Positions 49,772-63,905 of a DNA stretch of 64,000 nt are shown here, one piece after another. The DNA lies in the NCBI GenBank assembly GCA_910591455.2, contig OU342817.1, forward strand, positions 7,478,915-7,542,914, in the 5' to 3' direction. Under the pieces are notes generated by a model. It had not been told where the DNA came from, did no database searches, and saw nothing but the letters and a program-made list of their open reading frames with translations. Position numbers and translations under genes: made by a program. Position 1 is the first letter of the stretch; each line of letters starts with the position of its first letter. The stretch is from Pholis gunnellus. Lineage: Eukaryota > Chordata > Actinopteri > Perciformes > Pholidae.

Positions 49772-52700
49772 ATGACATTGCCTGAGCGCTTCATGATGGA
49801 TGATCTAAAAGCAAACAAGCGTGGTCAGGTAAGTTGATTTAACACATTTATTGGATAATTGGTTTTCAGAATACAAGTAAACAAATCCCTTTAACGTATG
49901 AAGTATGGTACAGCAGTACCATTTATATTGTTTACAACCCTTGTCTTCCTCAGGCCAAATACAAGCAGGCAAGAGAAGAGCGGAAGATGCTCCTCACCCC
50001 TGCACACCAGTACATGATTGACATCCTGGCTGCCAAGCTGTTCTTGACGCCAACAGAAGCAGAGGAATTTATTTTGGATTCTTCATCTGTGAGTTTTCCC
50101 ATGAGTATCCTATAAAGCCCCTTTCCCACTGGACAAGAAACCCACTAACGGGGCCTTTTCTCCAGTGGGAAAGGTTACAATCGGCATTTATTCCTGAGAC
50201 AAATTACTCTGCCGTAGTCATAGGTGTTTATCGGCTCCAGCTCTGATTGGCAGTGATGGAAACATGACACCCTGGTGGACACATTAGTTACTGCTATGTG
50301 TCGCTTGTTGAAGTGATTAATAGATCAAATCAACAGAGGTTTGGACTGTTATTATAATTTATTCATGTACAAAACATTCAATTAATACTCTCTCCTCAAA
50401 GCCATCAGACGTCAGTCAGAGAACAGTCATTGTCCCTCTCTGATCATCGTAAAACGCACTTTATTCAAACTCGACAGAAACAAAATAAGACTCGTAAAAA
50501 ATGTCTTGTTATTCTCTTCAGTGTTCCAACAATCCCAACTCTGGTGAGAGATTAAAAGAGGGACTGAATAAGTAACAGAATAAAACAAAAGAAGTAACGA
50601 CTGTAACATTTTCATTTGAGTGTGTTTTCCCATGTGTTCAATACTTGCATATAGACACTAAATCTGGTGGGAAAAGGGTATAAGAGAGGTAATTAATCAT
50701 CCCAGCAGTCACAATCTGGTCTGAACAAAATAAATGAGAAAGCCAAGACCCAACGTTGATAAGGGATAATTTTTTCATCTGGCAGAAATCTGGTTCAGTT
50801 GTACCTTCTCATTTTACTTTCCAGATAGATCGGCTAGATCAAGTCCACATGTTTTGGCTTCTGTCAGAACATCATATGATAGCATGGTCGGTTGAATGGT
50901 TTATGATTCTAGCATTGTTGCAAATTGCCTACACATGGCTGTGGGTATTATTATACTAAAAGCAGCAACATTTCAACCAATACACATCAACACATCATAT
51001 TGGTGCATTTCAGTCTGCTAGTGGGTCTTTTAGTTACTCGTACGACTAAGTAACCCATTACTGTTAAAAACAGTAAAAAAACATTTATTTTCTGTTTTCT
51101 TGCTCAATAGCTGGATGCTTTTGATAAATTCTTCGCCAAAGGAGGTTGTAAAACAATTTCCTTTGTGTATCAAGAGGCTGAAATCCCAGGAATAGGTAGG
51201 CGTAATTGCATTACATGATTGATTGTATTTGTCCCCGTAATGGTGAATATTCAATCTTAAGTACACAGAATCCGCATCATCTCATTAAAAACAATTTGTA
51301 TTTAATATCATTTCAGAGTGTGGACGCTCATGTCGTGGGACCACCAACGGGGAAAAAATACTGAGGCTGTTTTTAGCCGATCTGTCTCAGACATGCCTTA
51401 CAGGCATTTGCTGCACTTTCAGACGAAGTAGAGTGGACGCTCCTGTGAATCCAGAAAACATACATGAGGTAAGACAGTCATGTCTGTATATAGTAGTGTG
51501 TCTTTGTAATCGTAATATGTTCATTGCTTTGTGTGATGGACACATTTTAACATTGAATTATTGTATTTTAATAGCCAAACAAAATCACTGTTGAATGGGC
51601 ATGACAGAATTATTATTTATGTGCTAAAATGTTGTTGCTTGCCTGTAAAAGATACATTCATTATTTAGTGAGTTTAGCACCCCCAGTGCTGTGACTATTA
51701 CATAAGTCGAATGCACCTCTCCCTTTTTAGAGGATTATCTAATCATATTTGATCTTTGTGTGCTAAATGAGTCATATCTAACAGTTAAACATGAATTTAC
51801 AGTATGTTGTCATGCCTTTAAAAAATATTTTTAAAACAGAAGGCTACCTGAGAGCACATAAATCTGCCAAGGCTAAACAACTCTATATTAATCTTCCTAA
51901 TAGAAAAAGTGTTGAAGTTTTTATCATAAATATGGATCTACACTTTGAAAAAACACCTTTATAGATCATTGATTGATCGAGATCATGCAAATTCAAATCT
52001 TGGGAATATTGGGGCTTTATGGAAGGATACATTGTGAAACATGTCAAGTCCATCAGTCCCATGACAACTGAGTTAAGGCCATTTAAATGCATCATGTTGC
52101 CGGAGTGCTTGTAAGATTGCTGAAGTTGATGCTATCATGTCTGAGGAGGCAACAGCTTTTAATCCTATTTAACGATGGAGCTAACTCCACTCATTAAGCT
52201 AATCTGCATTTCCTGTATTCATTTTGAAACATTGGCAACTATTGCAACTAACTTGCATTAGTTAGGTAGATGATTACTGCTGAAGGCCATGTAACTAGTA
52301 CTAAGCTAGATTTAGCTTTTTTGCCTTTTGATTTGGTGACTCGATGGATGATATTGTCTTGATGCTTTGTAGGAAATCTTCTTCTCAATGGTCGATGCCA
52401 GAGATGGCCTCCTGAAAGGAATAAGGAATTCCTTCAACTTTGTGCTACCAGTTCTTGACGCAGCTCAAAACTGGGGTGTCTTAAATAAATCCAGACATGG
52501 AGAAAATGTAAAAAATAATTTCAAGTACACCATAAAACGTTGTATTAGCTCCTTAGATGGTAAGTCATTCTTTTATTGTTGTCAGTAAGTTGTCTTTTGT
52601 TGTTTTGATGTTTAGAAGACATTAAAGCAGTACCATGTCTGAACCATTTTGTTTGGCAAGTCACACTTTATTGCTTTGAAATTGTCAATTGTTAACTGTT

Positions 52701-55700
52701 AACAATGATATTGTTGTGAACAAATGGTGGCATTTAAGTAAATGACATGATCTTTATCTTGGTTGTTTGTGCCCCAGACATCCAGAAGAGCAATGAGAGT
52801 GTTGTTCATCTGAACATAGTCACAGATATTGACTTCTCTACGTTGGCCTCCCTTGACGACATGAAAGTTGCCGCTGCTAATATGGACATGGTGCATCGAC
52901 TGGAAGAAATTCTGATGCAATGGTATAAGCAAATTGAGAAGGTTGGTAAAATTATGATTTTATTGTTATTACACTAACAGACGGTCACATTTATGTGGAC
53001 AGAAACCCGGTTTCTCCCAGTATCAACCATAAGTACAAAATATAAATGTAAACCGTTAATAACGTTGGACATGGAACATTTTCCATAGTGAATCAATCTA
53101 TATGTTGAAGTGTTAAAGCATATCACTTCCTAAATGAATCTTACTGTAGATGCGTTGATTGAATTGCTGCCCTGGAAAGGGAACTTGTAAGTATTCTCTG
53201 TGTCCGTAATCACCAGGTGCTGATAGAAAGTGATCTGGTGAGGAAAGAGGTTGATTCTGCAGGGCCACTGAGTGAGTTAGAACACTGGAAAAAAAATTAT
53301 TTAAGATTCAACTCCATCATCAATCACATCAAAGGCCCAGAGTTTAAGGCAGTGGTGATGGTGCTCCATATCAGCCGTTCGAAGATTATGAAGGTACGGA
53401 GGCTTGAGTGTCAAACTTCTACACAGTAATACCCTAAAGAAGTTATACAGCAGTTTTACCAGGTTTTTGATTGATCTGATCTGACTATGGTTTGATGTGT
53501 GTATATGAAGCATTGATGCTGTGTAAAATCACAAGATACATTTCTGTGCAAATTCTGTGGTAAAATGTTATCGTTGCATGAGCTATAGTAATTATCAAGA
53601 ATCCAGTAGTCCACAGTGTAAAGATGATCGTTCCAGGTGGATGGAGAATGCAATTTTATTTTCCAAATTTGTAACTCATGTACTATGTACCATGTACCCA
53701 TGTAGAAGTGGCGGGTGCTGGATGACAGGATAACAGATCGGGCCAATGAGGCAAAAGACAATGTCAAATTCCTCGAAACACTGGAGAAAGTCTGTCAACC
53801 TCTCTACACCAGTGACCCGGTATGTATAGTCAATCATTTGATATGATGGATTTATACACTAATATGTTGGATAATAATTACTGTAAATGTGTGCTAAAAA
53901 AAGATAATAATAATAATGATAAAAAAAGAGAATGCCCTAAATGTTGTTGAGGGCCTAGTGTGTAAATGCATTTTCCATCAAATTTTAGAAATGTGTGTTA
54001 TTTTAAAGTGATGTTGACTTTCTACAGTAAAGATAAAAAACAAACATATAATAGACTTAAATAATTACATAAAGCTGTATAAAATGTATTTAATGCACGG
54101 TCACCAATGTGTCTACAGCAGTATGACAAACTGGATGTTTCTGGTTTTTTTATGACATTAACGGCACATATTTATTTATTTTTTGTTCATTATTTTTGTG
54201 CAATATAAAAGAAAAGCATCCAGAGTTTTTTTGTTGTAGCAGAAGGAGGTATTCAATTATAATGAAACTAGAGAATTTCCTCACCAAAAAACAGAAAAAA
54301 AAGTTACCAAAAAATTGCATGTTTTTTATCCTATTAGGATATATTACTAGTGACCCCTCCACATTACTAAGAGTCAAGAAATGTATCGGTAATGTGAAAC
54401 ATTTTGCAAGATGGGACTTTAAGAACATCATGTATTAATGCCAGTTTGTTACATTTTGTAAAGTAATTGTTCATGAGAACATTAGCAATAAACATGGATG
54501 TGTGATTTCAGGTCACCATGATGAAAAGCGTGCAGAACATCATCAATGCTATTCGAATGATTTACAGTGTTTCACTATACTACCACACCAGTGAAAAGAT
54601 ATCCGCACTGTTCATAAAAGTAAGTGTACTGTGTTCAGTCTCAGAATAACACATGTTGTTGTTCAGAAAGTCTAATTGTGTTCCTGAAAAACAACTCCAG
54701 GTCACAAATCAGATGGTTACAGCATGCAGATCACATATTACTGACAATGGCACATGTCTAATATGGGACCAAGATGCTGAAGAAATCGTCAAGAAAATGC
54801 AGGTGATGATGACGCTCATTAAAACACATAATGACATCAGCATGTAACTGTTTTCAAATGCATTCATCTTTTGTCTTTGGCAGGACTGTCTCTGCTTATA
54901 TGAGGAATATCAGTCTTGCTTCCAGAAGGCAAAGAAACAAATAATGGAAAAACCTGGAACGAGGTCCTTTGAGGTTTCAGAGATTCAGATTTTCTCCAAG
55001 TTTGAGAACTTCTGCAAGCAACTTGAAAAGGTGCAGCCCCACACTATTTTTCAATTTCTATTTGAATTGCAGTTTTACCATAAGGCCTTGCCGAGTAACA
55101 ATATGCAATATCTATTGTAGATCACACAAATACTTACAGTGTTCAAGAGAATGAAACCTCTTGAAAAATCAAATATTGAGGGCATTGAGAGTCTGGCCAG
55201 ACAATTCCGTACTGTCTCCATGAAAATAAAAAGGTCGCAGTATGATATGTTGGCTCCAAGGACAGAATTTGAAACCGATTTTACCAAGTTTATGAGTCAA
55301 ATCGGCAACATTGAGGTATGTACCGTTTTCTTCTGTTTATAATCTGTGGTGTAGGTAGCTTCTATTCTGTCCCTGTCTCTTATACAATCAGCATAGTTTC
55401 AAATATCGATGGTCATATTAACATTTTGGCTGTTCTTATCTACAGAAACAGCTGCAGGCATTTATGAGTTCTTGCTTCTCAAATATCATCTCATCTCAGC
55501 AATCTCTGTTCCTAATACAGCGGTCAGTATAATATAGTATAACATTGTCCTGTCATTATTTAAGTTGTGGATGATTTGGCAATACAACAAAAACAATCTA
55601 ACACAAGTCTCATGAGTTCCTTTCTTGCAGTTTTCAGAGGCTGAATTTAACTTGTCTTGACACAGAAATTCCCAACCTTCTGAGTCTTATTGTTCAGCAT

Positions 55701-58700
55701 TATGCCTCAGAAGTAGAGTTTGTGAAAAAGGTATCCTATTTTCATGTTTAAGTAGATATTGATAATAAAATATTACAAAATGTATTGTCAAATATGGACT
55801 TTGATGTTTTTGATGAAATGAGCTGATCTGCTTTTGTACATTTTCTCTGCAGCTCTTTGATAAACAGAAAGACGACCCCCCGTTAGTGAGAAACATGCCT
55901 CTAGTGGCCGGAAGGATTGGTTGGGTCAGGATTCTCCACAGGAAAATAGAGGAACCCATCACACACATCAAAGTAAGGCTACATGTCTCCCACCAAAACA
56001 ACTTCAAGTACTTTTATTATTATGAACTGAAATGTTTTCACGTTGAATGTATCTGTTCTCATTCACAGAAAAACTCTGATGCCCTGTGCAGCCCTGAAGG
56101 ACAGGTTGTGGTCAAAATGTACAACAAAACTGCAGCTGCGTTTGTAGAGTATGAGTTTGTTTACCACAGCGCATGGATGGCTGAAGTGTCAAAACTTGAA
56201 TATGGTTGGTTCTCTAGCTCTGACTTAATATGTTTGCACCGTAGATGCACACAATGCTCCTCATTAGTAATATTCATTTAAATTGCTTTCTCTACCATTC
56301 TGCTTCCTAACAGTCTTGCATATTACGCTGCTGGTTCGCCACCCTAGGACCGGTAAACTAGTGGTCAACTTTGATCCTAAAGTAACTGAGGTCATTCGGG
56401 ACGCTAAGTGTTTGTTGAAGATGGGCCTGGAGGTCCCAAAGCAGGCTTTGCGTCTCGTCAAGTTGGAAAGCGAAATAAAAGCCAACCACTTTCGACTACA
56501 GGTAAACTATAACACCTTTTCACAGATGGATGGTTACCTTAATATAAAACGACTTTTATGCCTTTTTTGTTTTTGTAGACCATTTTGGCAGATTATGAGT
56601 CTACGTGTGAGAACATTCCAGCGGACTTCACCGGCCTGATGGCTTCAAAGATAAAAAATGTAAGCAGTTTGTAAACACAGTCCTTTTAAAATTAGAACAT
56701 TTAATTATATAAAAAAAGACCACATTGATGAAATGTAGCTTATATCATGTTCTCATGAATACAAACAAATGAATCAACTCATGATATGAGTAAACAAACC
56801 TTTTACGTTTGTTAACCCACAAAAACACTTGCGCTTTCTGTGGGAAAAGGTATAAACCCACAAACATGAAGCTTGCTACATAAAGGGTGAATACTAGGTG
56901 TGGAACTAGCTTTTTCACAATTGTATTGCTATGGCTTTTGTGTCCTAAGGAGTTACTATTGCTTAATTTATCAATGCTTTCAGAGTTTCTGTATTGTCCT
57001 GTTTTGATCTTATGTTTTTGGTCAATTAAAAGGTGGAATCTGTGCTTCGCCCCGGGGCAGTGCTGCTCACATGGTCATCCTTCCTCCTGGACACGTTCTT
57101 CCAAAATGTTGACACAGCTTTGTCTGAGCTTAAACATCTTGTAAAGAAGGTATGTTACTGAATAGAAATATTCTCTCCTTTTCTGATATGGATATTGCTG
57201 TTTTATAATGCAATGTGTGTATGTATATATAATCACACACACTAACATCCATACATATAAAGATACTTTTTTCTGTATTTATTTTCAGGTGCAGGATATC
57301 TGTGAGATACACATTGACGATGTCCTGACAGACATCTCACAGACTGTGCTGATGGAGCTCCCTGAAAGTCATGCGTCTTCAGTGCAGCAATTGATTGATT
57401 GCAATGAGGTATGTACGAGGGCTCGAACTACAATTATTTTCATATTCTCGCGATCATCTTCTCGATCGATCGATGAGTTGTTTGGTCTATGAAATGAAGA
57501 ATGGAGTTCAGTGTCTTGTTCTGTCCACAACTCAAAGATGTTCAACTTCTCTGTTTTGCTTTACTCCCACCATCAGTGTTCAGCTGAATAAGCTCTAACA
57601 ATGTAGACACAGTTAGCAACTAGCTTGGGAACATAGTGGAGCATTAACCAATAAAAAAAGATCCAGATATTTCCCTCAGACGTTGATGCAGACCAAAACA
57701 GGAGAGTGAATAATGTTCTTACCTTCATCAGAGTGCTAGGAATACAACTCCAAATGAATGTCAATGGTGCTATGTAACTACTGTATGTGTAAATAGGAAA
57801 TGTGTTTGCTATCAAGTTAGCCATATTATTTTAGAAGGTGATGATATATTGATGTTGTGTTATTTCTGCTGCCCCCAAGTGGTGTAAAAGGAAGGAGTAG
57901 TTGTTTTTTCATAGAAATGATAAAATATGTCTGGTTCACCAATCACCAACTCATTACATCTTTTTTTTAGGACCAATGTAAGAAGTGGGCAACGACATTG
58001 GACTCCAAATGTAGTCATGTAAAAGAAGCAGTAAAGGAGCTGTATGACGTGTTAAATCCCATTCATGAATCAGACGGCACCAAGAAGGCTGCAGAGAAAC
58101 TATTTTCAGGTGCTCTTAACTCAGTTTTAAGTGTTGCACACAAGTGGATATAATATACACGTATTTTTAAGTAACAGTCATACAGTAGCTTCAAATTCAA
58201 ATATATGTGCATACGTGTATATTTTGTATTCCTCCCTTTGAACATTTTAGGATGGAGGACATTCCCAGGAGAGAGCCAGAAGCCCCCGAATGAGGATGAG
58301 GGAATGACTTCAGAAGGTCCAGACAGAGATAAATCTATCAAATTTGAGAAGGTATTTCTTTCACATTTCATTTTTGAATATTGCTCTTTTATACAGTATA
58401 CCAACAAATATGTTAATACTTCAACTAAAAATTTTAATTTTAGGAGTTTAAGAAGCTTTATGAATACATCAGTGAAAGGTTATTAGACGCACTGGTGAAA
58501 ACAACAAAGCTATCTCTGGAGACCCTGAAAAGGAGAATTTGTGGCACTATGTAAGTATGTCCGCGTTATTCAGTATGTAAAAATAGGCCAATATCGAAGA
58601 TAAACTATATTATCCCTTTTCAGATCGTCATCAATAAGTGGGACATTTAGTACTTACCAGAACTCAATGTCTGACAATAACATGGTCTCGCTAGTAACAT

Positions 58701-61700
58701 GCGGAGTCCACCTGGTTATACCCAAAGTGGTGAGTTTCTACTGGTTACTGATTCCACTTCATACTAGTTATCTTTTAAGAGCGATAGATAATCTACAATC
58801 CCTTGCCAATATTGTTAAACAGAAAATATTGTTTCTCTGTCTGATATTTGTTGTCATCAGGTCATGATTCCCACTGTAGATGAGATCCAACAGGCCATAA
58901 ATCGACTAATTGACTTGGTGTTGGAAATCAGCAAGGGCATCACATGGCAGCAGGACTTCAGTCCCGATGATGCAAAGAACAAAGGTAAGCCGTTATCAGC
59001 ATGCACATAGATGAAAGACAAGTAGGCAGAAATGACAAACTGTTAAATCAGAAATATAATGAAAATATGTGGATCTTAAATAAATAACAAATCAACCTCT
59101 CAAATGTAAGACAACGTCTATGAAGGTAGTTTAAGGGAAATACATTTTTAATTTGTAGATTTCTTTGTTTTATAAATAGGTAAAATATATAATTGAATCT
59201 TTTTTTAAATCTGACAGTTCAGTGAATAATAGATCAGTTTTCTGACAGGGCCATTATCAATCAAAGTTGTGTACCAGTGTTCATTGTGGCAGCTATTTTA
59301 GATTTAGTCTTAGACCTGTGTCCTGTCCAAATTTCCTTTTTTTTTAAGTCATCAGAATATTTCAGTTTATCTAGTCCAATCAAACCAATCATTTTGTCAT
59401 TTTAGTCAAACTTATTTCATAAAAGAGTTTATCTTTATCATTATGTGATGAAAAACACAGATGATGATTCGTGATTAAGAATGCAGCTTTGCAGTTACTC
59501 TGAACTGTTCTGACTCTGCTCTTTTGTGATGCTCGGTTCTGTCGCACCCACTCGGCCCATTATGAGAGCCAATCAAACTGCCCAGCAATTAGAAAATATG
59601 CCATTCAACCACACAAACCCGACCTGCAAATTGCAACTTTATGCATTATTGTAGCACAATTGTCTGAGGGCTAAGATAAGAAGGACAGAGATAGACTGAG
59701 CGCGATGATGCAGCACAATGTGTGTGTGTGTGTTTATATGTGTGTGTTTGTGTTTAAGACAGAGAGAGGGAAGAAGGTGAAAGGTGATGAAAATATAAAA
59801 TAATGTTTTTATTTTTTAAACTACGATTTAGTCTGATCTTTTTTCATCAAAGATATTGCATGTCTGATAATGTCACCTCAGTGTTTAATGACATCGTCAG
59901 CGTCTCCTCTTAGTCATAATAAAAAAAGGTTGTTAACGAACATATTTTGTCGAAGTATTCCTTAACAAAATTAACATTGTTGTGTACAACCCTTTTGAAT
60001 TTGATGTTTGTGATCTCACAGGCGCGGAAAAAGAGAATTTCTATCACAGAGTTGTTGAACAAAAGGACATCAAAAAGATTGCGATCGTTCTGAAATTAGC
60101 AATCAGCTCCCAGAAAGAACAAGCATCTATAGCTCTAAATCAGTTCGAAAAATTCAGTGTGGTCTGGGATCAAGAGAGGAACCGCAAAGTCGAGGTTTGT
60201 TTTTCTTAGAACATAACATTCTTGTTTTCACCTTTGACAGAAAATATAGTGTATGTTTTCCGACAATAATACCATAATGCTAATAATACCATCATGTGTA
60301 TCATATTTTTTAAAAGGAATTCATGGACAGCAATCCATCCTTGATCCAGATCAAATCTGAAATCCAGCACTATGACTCAATTGAACAAGAAATTGATGAT
60401 GTCAAACCCATCATTGTTTTGGGCTCTATTGAATTGTCAACAGGTAAGGTAACAGTAATATGTTCTAGACAGCAACCAGATGAACTCACATTTTTCTGGC
60501 CTCTACACTACATTTTTTACAAAGTGTGCTGCTGGGTCAAATTCCACTACAGAATGGAGAGAGATAGTTAAAGCTTTACAGCACACAGACAGAAAAAGGA
60601 GCTGAAGCTGTCACTAAATGTCATCCAATCCAATAATTAGACATGTCCCTCAAAACCAAAAAAGTGTATCTAGTGGTCGCACTAGGAGGGACAAAAGTGA
60701 CAGAATGGACCCTTTGGGAACCAGAAATGTCCATTCTATATTTCAGGGCTATCTATCCAATTTTTTGTCATGATATTTCTTTCTGAATGAAAGTGGTGGA
60801 CCAACTGACCAACACTGCCACAAAAAAAATGACCAACAAGAAACTTTCTGACCCAAGAAGCAGCACCCTCTTTGTTATAGGAAACATTTGATTTTATAGC
60901 AAAACCTTTTAATTGGTTATGTCATCACTTTTTTAGAATTGTGTGTGTTACAGGGGAGGAATGCAAATAATGCGCTGTAAATTGTGTTTCCTGTATACAG
61001 AGCCATTAAAGACGTCCTTGAAAGATGAGACCAAAGCCTGGAAGAAACTGTTGTGCAAATACCTGAGGGAGAAGTACAGGAAGAAAATGATCGACACCAG
61101 CATAAATACTCGCAAATATTTTGCACAACTATCTCATCCTGTGGCTAATCTGGAAGATGTGCGTCGCGCCATGGCAGCCCTGTCCAAACTTCGGGATACT
61201 GAAATACAAACTGACATGACATTGATTTCCATTGAGGTATAAATAGCAATATTTTTTTTTAGGGATATACATTACATTACATTACTTCAATGCTTATATG
61301 ACCTTTGACAGACAAAAATAGAACTGCTCCAAAAAGCCCAAAACAAACGCTTAATTAAGGGCTGCATTGTTTAGGTTGTCTGGCTACAGGTACTTGTGAG
61401 AGGATGAAATGTGATCCAGGAAGTCAAGTAAAAGAACTATTATTTTTAAGACTTACCAGACACCAAAACTCCACACAGCAGTTTCTGATACAACTCTGGA
61501 AAGTTCTTTTGCCAAACGGCACTTTGTTTTCGTACTTTTTTTTTAACTAAATGGCATCCACAGAAAGAAATTTAACTTTTGTAAAGTTTCCAGACTTGGA
61601 TTACAGGCAAAACTTGGTGAAAACTTGTGTTAAGAAAGAAAGAAAGGTAATGACAAGGGTAACTGGCACTCTGTAAGACAAGAAATACACAATGAACTGA

Positions 61701-63905
61701 GTACATCTATGAGGCATTATCAGTGAAAAGTATCAGAGACTATTTGTGGAGATTGTGATTTCCATCACCATCAAATGTATGGTTCTCGTGCTCAATCTTG
61801 AATTTGTGTGGTCATACTATCTGTCATTATCTATTTTAAGTCATACATAATTTTTCCTTCATAGGTTAGCCTTGCAGTTTGGATTCATGTGTTGATGTTA
61901 TATTTTACAGGAAGCGTATGACATTTTGAATAGATATGAAGCAACGGTGACCAAAAAAGAAGCAGAGGAGAGACACAATCTGAGACATTTCTTCACAAAG
62001 CTTCAGTCTAAAGCTGTAAGTATAATCACTTCATTCATACTTTGGTATTTTAGAATGTGTTCTTCTCTAACTTTAAAGATTTTGTTTTTTATTCCTGACT
62101 TTCCCAGAAATCAGTGCAAGATGAGCTTGTTCGTATGCAGCCCGAGTTCAAAGGAAACCTTCTGAAGTGTGTTGCCATTTTCCAAAATGATGTTGGCACT
62201 TTTATGGAACAATATGATTCAGTAAGTAATCTGTGAAACTTTAAGTCTTGTCAGTATTAGTACGTTTTTTATCGATTAATTTCAATTACTCAGTTTATAC
62301 GGTCTTGTTTTTAGGAAGGCCCCATGGCTGATGGAATAGCTCCCCAAGAAGCCAGCCTCAGACTCCAGACCTGTCAAGTAACACCATCAAATTGTTTTAT
62401 ACCATTCTATATACTGGTCAATGATGCATGAAAAGCATTTAAACAAATGGAAAAGACTTTTCAATCGAGGTTAAGATTGATTGAAATAGTAAAATCTGTG
62501 TAATGTCTTTAGATCCTCCACTTTAAAACAGACTTCAATGTTTAAGACCAAGTCACTTAGATGTGAAAAAGACAAATGTCTAATTTAACATGAGATAGAG
62601 AGATTTAACAAGTGAGATAGAGAAAGCACCCATAAGGGCTACAAATAGCAGTCTTTTGTACCAAAGACTACTTACTTACTCTTTCTACCAGCTACGTGCT
62701 GTACCCCACCTCCAAGGGCAGCCACTTTGAAAGAGTATTTATAACTTAGCTTGTCTGATACAGTGGATGAAGTGTTGTCTTTGAACTTTATGAAGTTCAG
62801 TGTATCAACTCATAAGACCCCAAACCAAGGACTTCAATGCTAAAGTATCAGAGGTGATAAGTGAGAAGGGCATTACAATGCATTCATTTTGGTTAATTGT
62901 ATTGTTTGTTTTAAGGGTTTATTCTGCTAAATAAAATACAAAACTATATCAGCATCCTGGTTTTCCAAGATTAAAATTGTATTCAACTATTTTTGAAATC
63001 TTTTTCAGGTTCAATTTGAAGAACTGTGGAGAAATTTCACCACATATACTATTGGGGAGCAGCTTCTTGGCTTGCCAATCACAGATTATGACTGTCTACA
63101 CAAGAAAAAGTGGGTTACCACTCTACAAAGGCTTACCCTACATTACCAGAACAATGACAATTCTTGGTTGTAGTGATAATCTTTGTGGTATTTTATAATG
63201 TATTTAGACTAATAGATATACAATTTCCTCTGATTACCTTAGAAAAGAGCTCGACCTGCTACTGAAACTCTACAGCCTATATGATGCAGTTATGAGTAAG
63301 ATCAGTGGGTACTATGGCATTCTATGGACAGATGTGGATATTGAGAAAATCAATGGAGAACTTTTGGAATTTCAGAACAGGTAATCCAAGTATTTATGTT
63401 AAACCTGAAATATACAACCAATTTACAATGCACTGTCATTTCTTTATTTTTTATATGTTGGAGAACATCTTTTCTTTTAGGTAGGCATGTGCCATTATGA
63501 AAACTTCATAGTACATAATACAATCATCTTGCCCAGAATAATACAAGTAGTGTATCTTTAATTGCTGTAAATAGATGAAAGTGTTTAAATATACGTAGTG
63601 GAAACGAAAGCTTTGTTTGTTTATTTCTTCAGACATGTACATCAATGATTATCCCTATGTCTAGGTGCCGAAAGCTACCCAAAGGACTGAAGAACTGGCA
63701 GGCCTTCGAAGACCTGAAGAAGACGATTGATGATTTCAGTGAGTCATGCCCTCTGATGGAGTTGATGGCAAACAAGTCTGTGATGAAGAGACACTGGGAC
63801 AGGGTCACAGACCTGACTGGGCACCCATTTGAAGTGGAGTCCAATAACTTTAAACTGCAGAATGTCATGGAAGCACCTCTGTTGAAGTACAAGGACGATA
63901 TCGAG
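49772..63905 (+). CDS. dnah8: Axonemal dynein heavy chain, N-terminal part (DNAH8-like; runs off the window)
   Basis: Outer-arm dynein heavy chain of cilia or flagella. Exons: 49772-49828, 49954-50088, 51111-51195, 51317-51468, 52373-52559, 52778-52941, 53217-53393, 53706-53819, 54512-54619, 54701-54802, 54884-55030, 55121-55315, 55446-55522, 55631-55730, 55853-55972, 56069-56204, 56314-56501, 56579-56659, 57033-57149, 57289-57408, 57971-58109, 58251-58351, 58444-58550, 58624-58729, 58861-58984, 60022-60194, 60317-60443, 61001-61236, 61911-62015, 62108-62221, 62315-62377, 63009-63109, 63243-63380, 63665-63905. In frame throughout, 1479 codons. Covers the tail (DHC_N1-type, e.g. LVNFDP, PPLVRNMP) and the start of the linker (DIEKINGELLEFQNRCRKLP). 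Residues KSFEVSE-like and EIDDVKPIIV favour DNAH8 over DNAH5. The AAA+ motor is beyond the edge. Start chosen by fit to the DNAH5/8 N-terminus. Confidence 0.9.
50089..51110 (+). other. dnah intron 2
   Basis: About 1 kb, GT-AG, mostly taken up by the possible MITE. No coding sequence. Confidence 0.75.
50112..50685. mobile_element. Possible MITE in dnah intron 2
   Basis: Starts near cccctttcccactggac and ends near ctggtgggaaaaggg, which are imperfect inverted copies. The interior has no ORF of note. Resembles a non-autonomous DNA transposon of fish; boundaries are uncertain. Confidence 0.45.
51469..52372 (+). other. dnah intron 4
   Basis: About 0.9 kb of AT-rich sequence; nothing recognised. 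The minus ORF at 51883-52095 looks like chance. Confidence 0.75.
53820..54511 (+). other. dnah intron 8
   Basis: About 0.7 kb, very AT-rich with A and T runs. No gene seen; the overlapping sense and antisense ORFs at 54150-54438 are low-complexity Lys/Phe. Confidence 0.75.
57605..57835. repeat. Dispersed teleost repeat, copy B (dnah intron 20)
   Basis: Includes agatccagatatttccctcag, gcagaccaaaacaggagagtg and caactccaaatgaatgtcaa, paralleling 6785-7060 in the same orientation. Confidence 0.6.
58985..60021 (+). other. dnah intron 25
   Basis: About 1 kb, AT-rich, with a short GT repeat near 59720-59755. Nothing else recognised. Confidence 0.75.
60444..61000 (+). other. dnah intron 27 with repeat remnant
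   Basis: Holds a decayed piece (about 60690-60830: tttgggaaccagaaatgtcc, atgatatttctttctgaa, agtggtggaccaactgacca) of the same family as 24160-24620. Confidence 0.5.
61237..61910 (+). other. dnah intron 28
   Basis: About 0.67 kb. Contains a short (ATTAC)n run (61268-61287). No coding sequence. Confidence 0.75.
62378..63008 (+). other. dnah intron 31
   Basis: About 0.63 kb with no recognised element. Confidence 0.7.
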
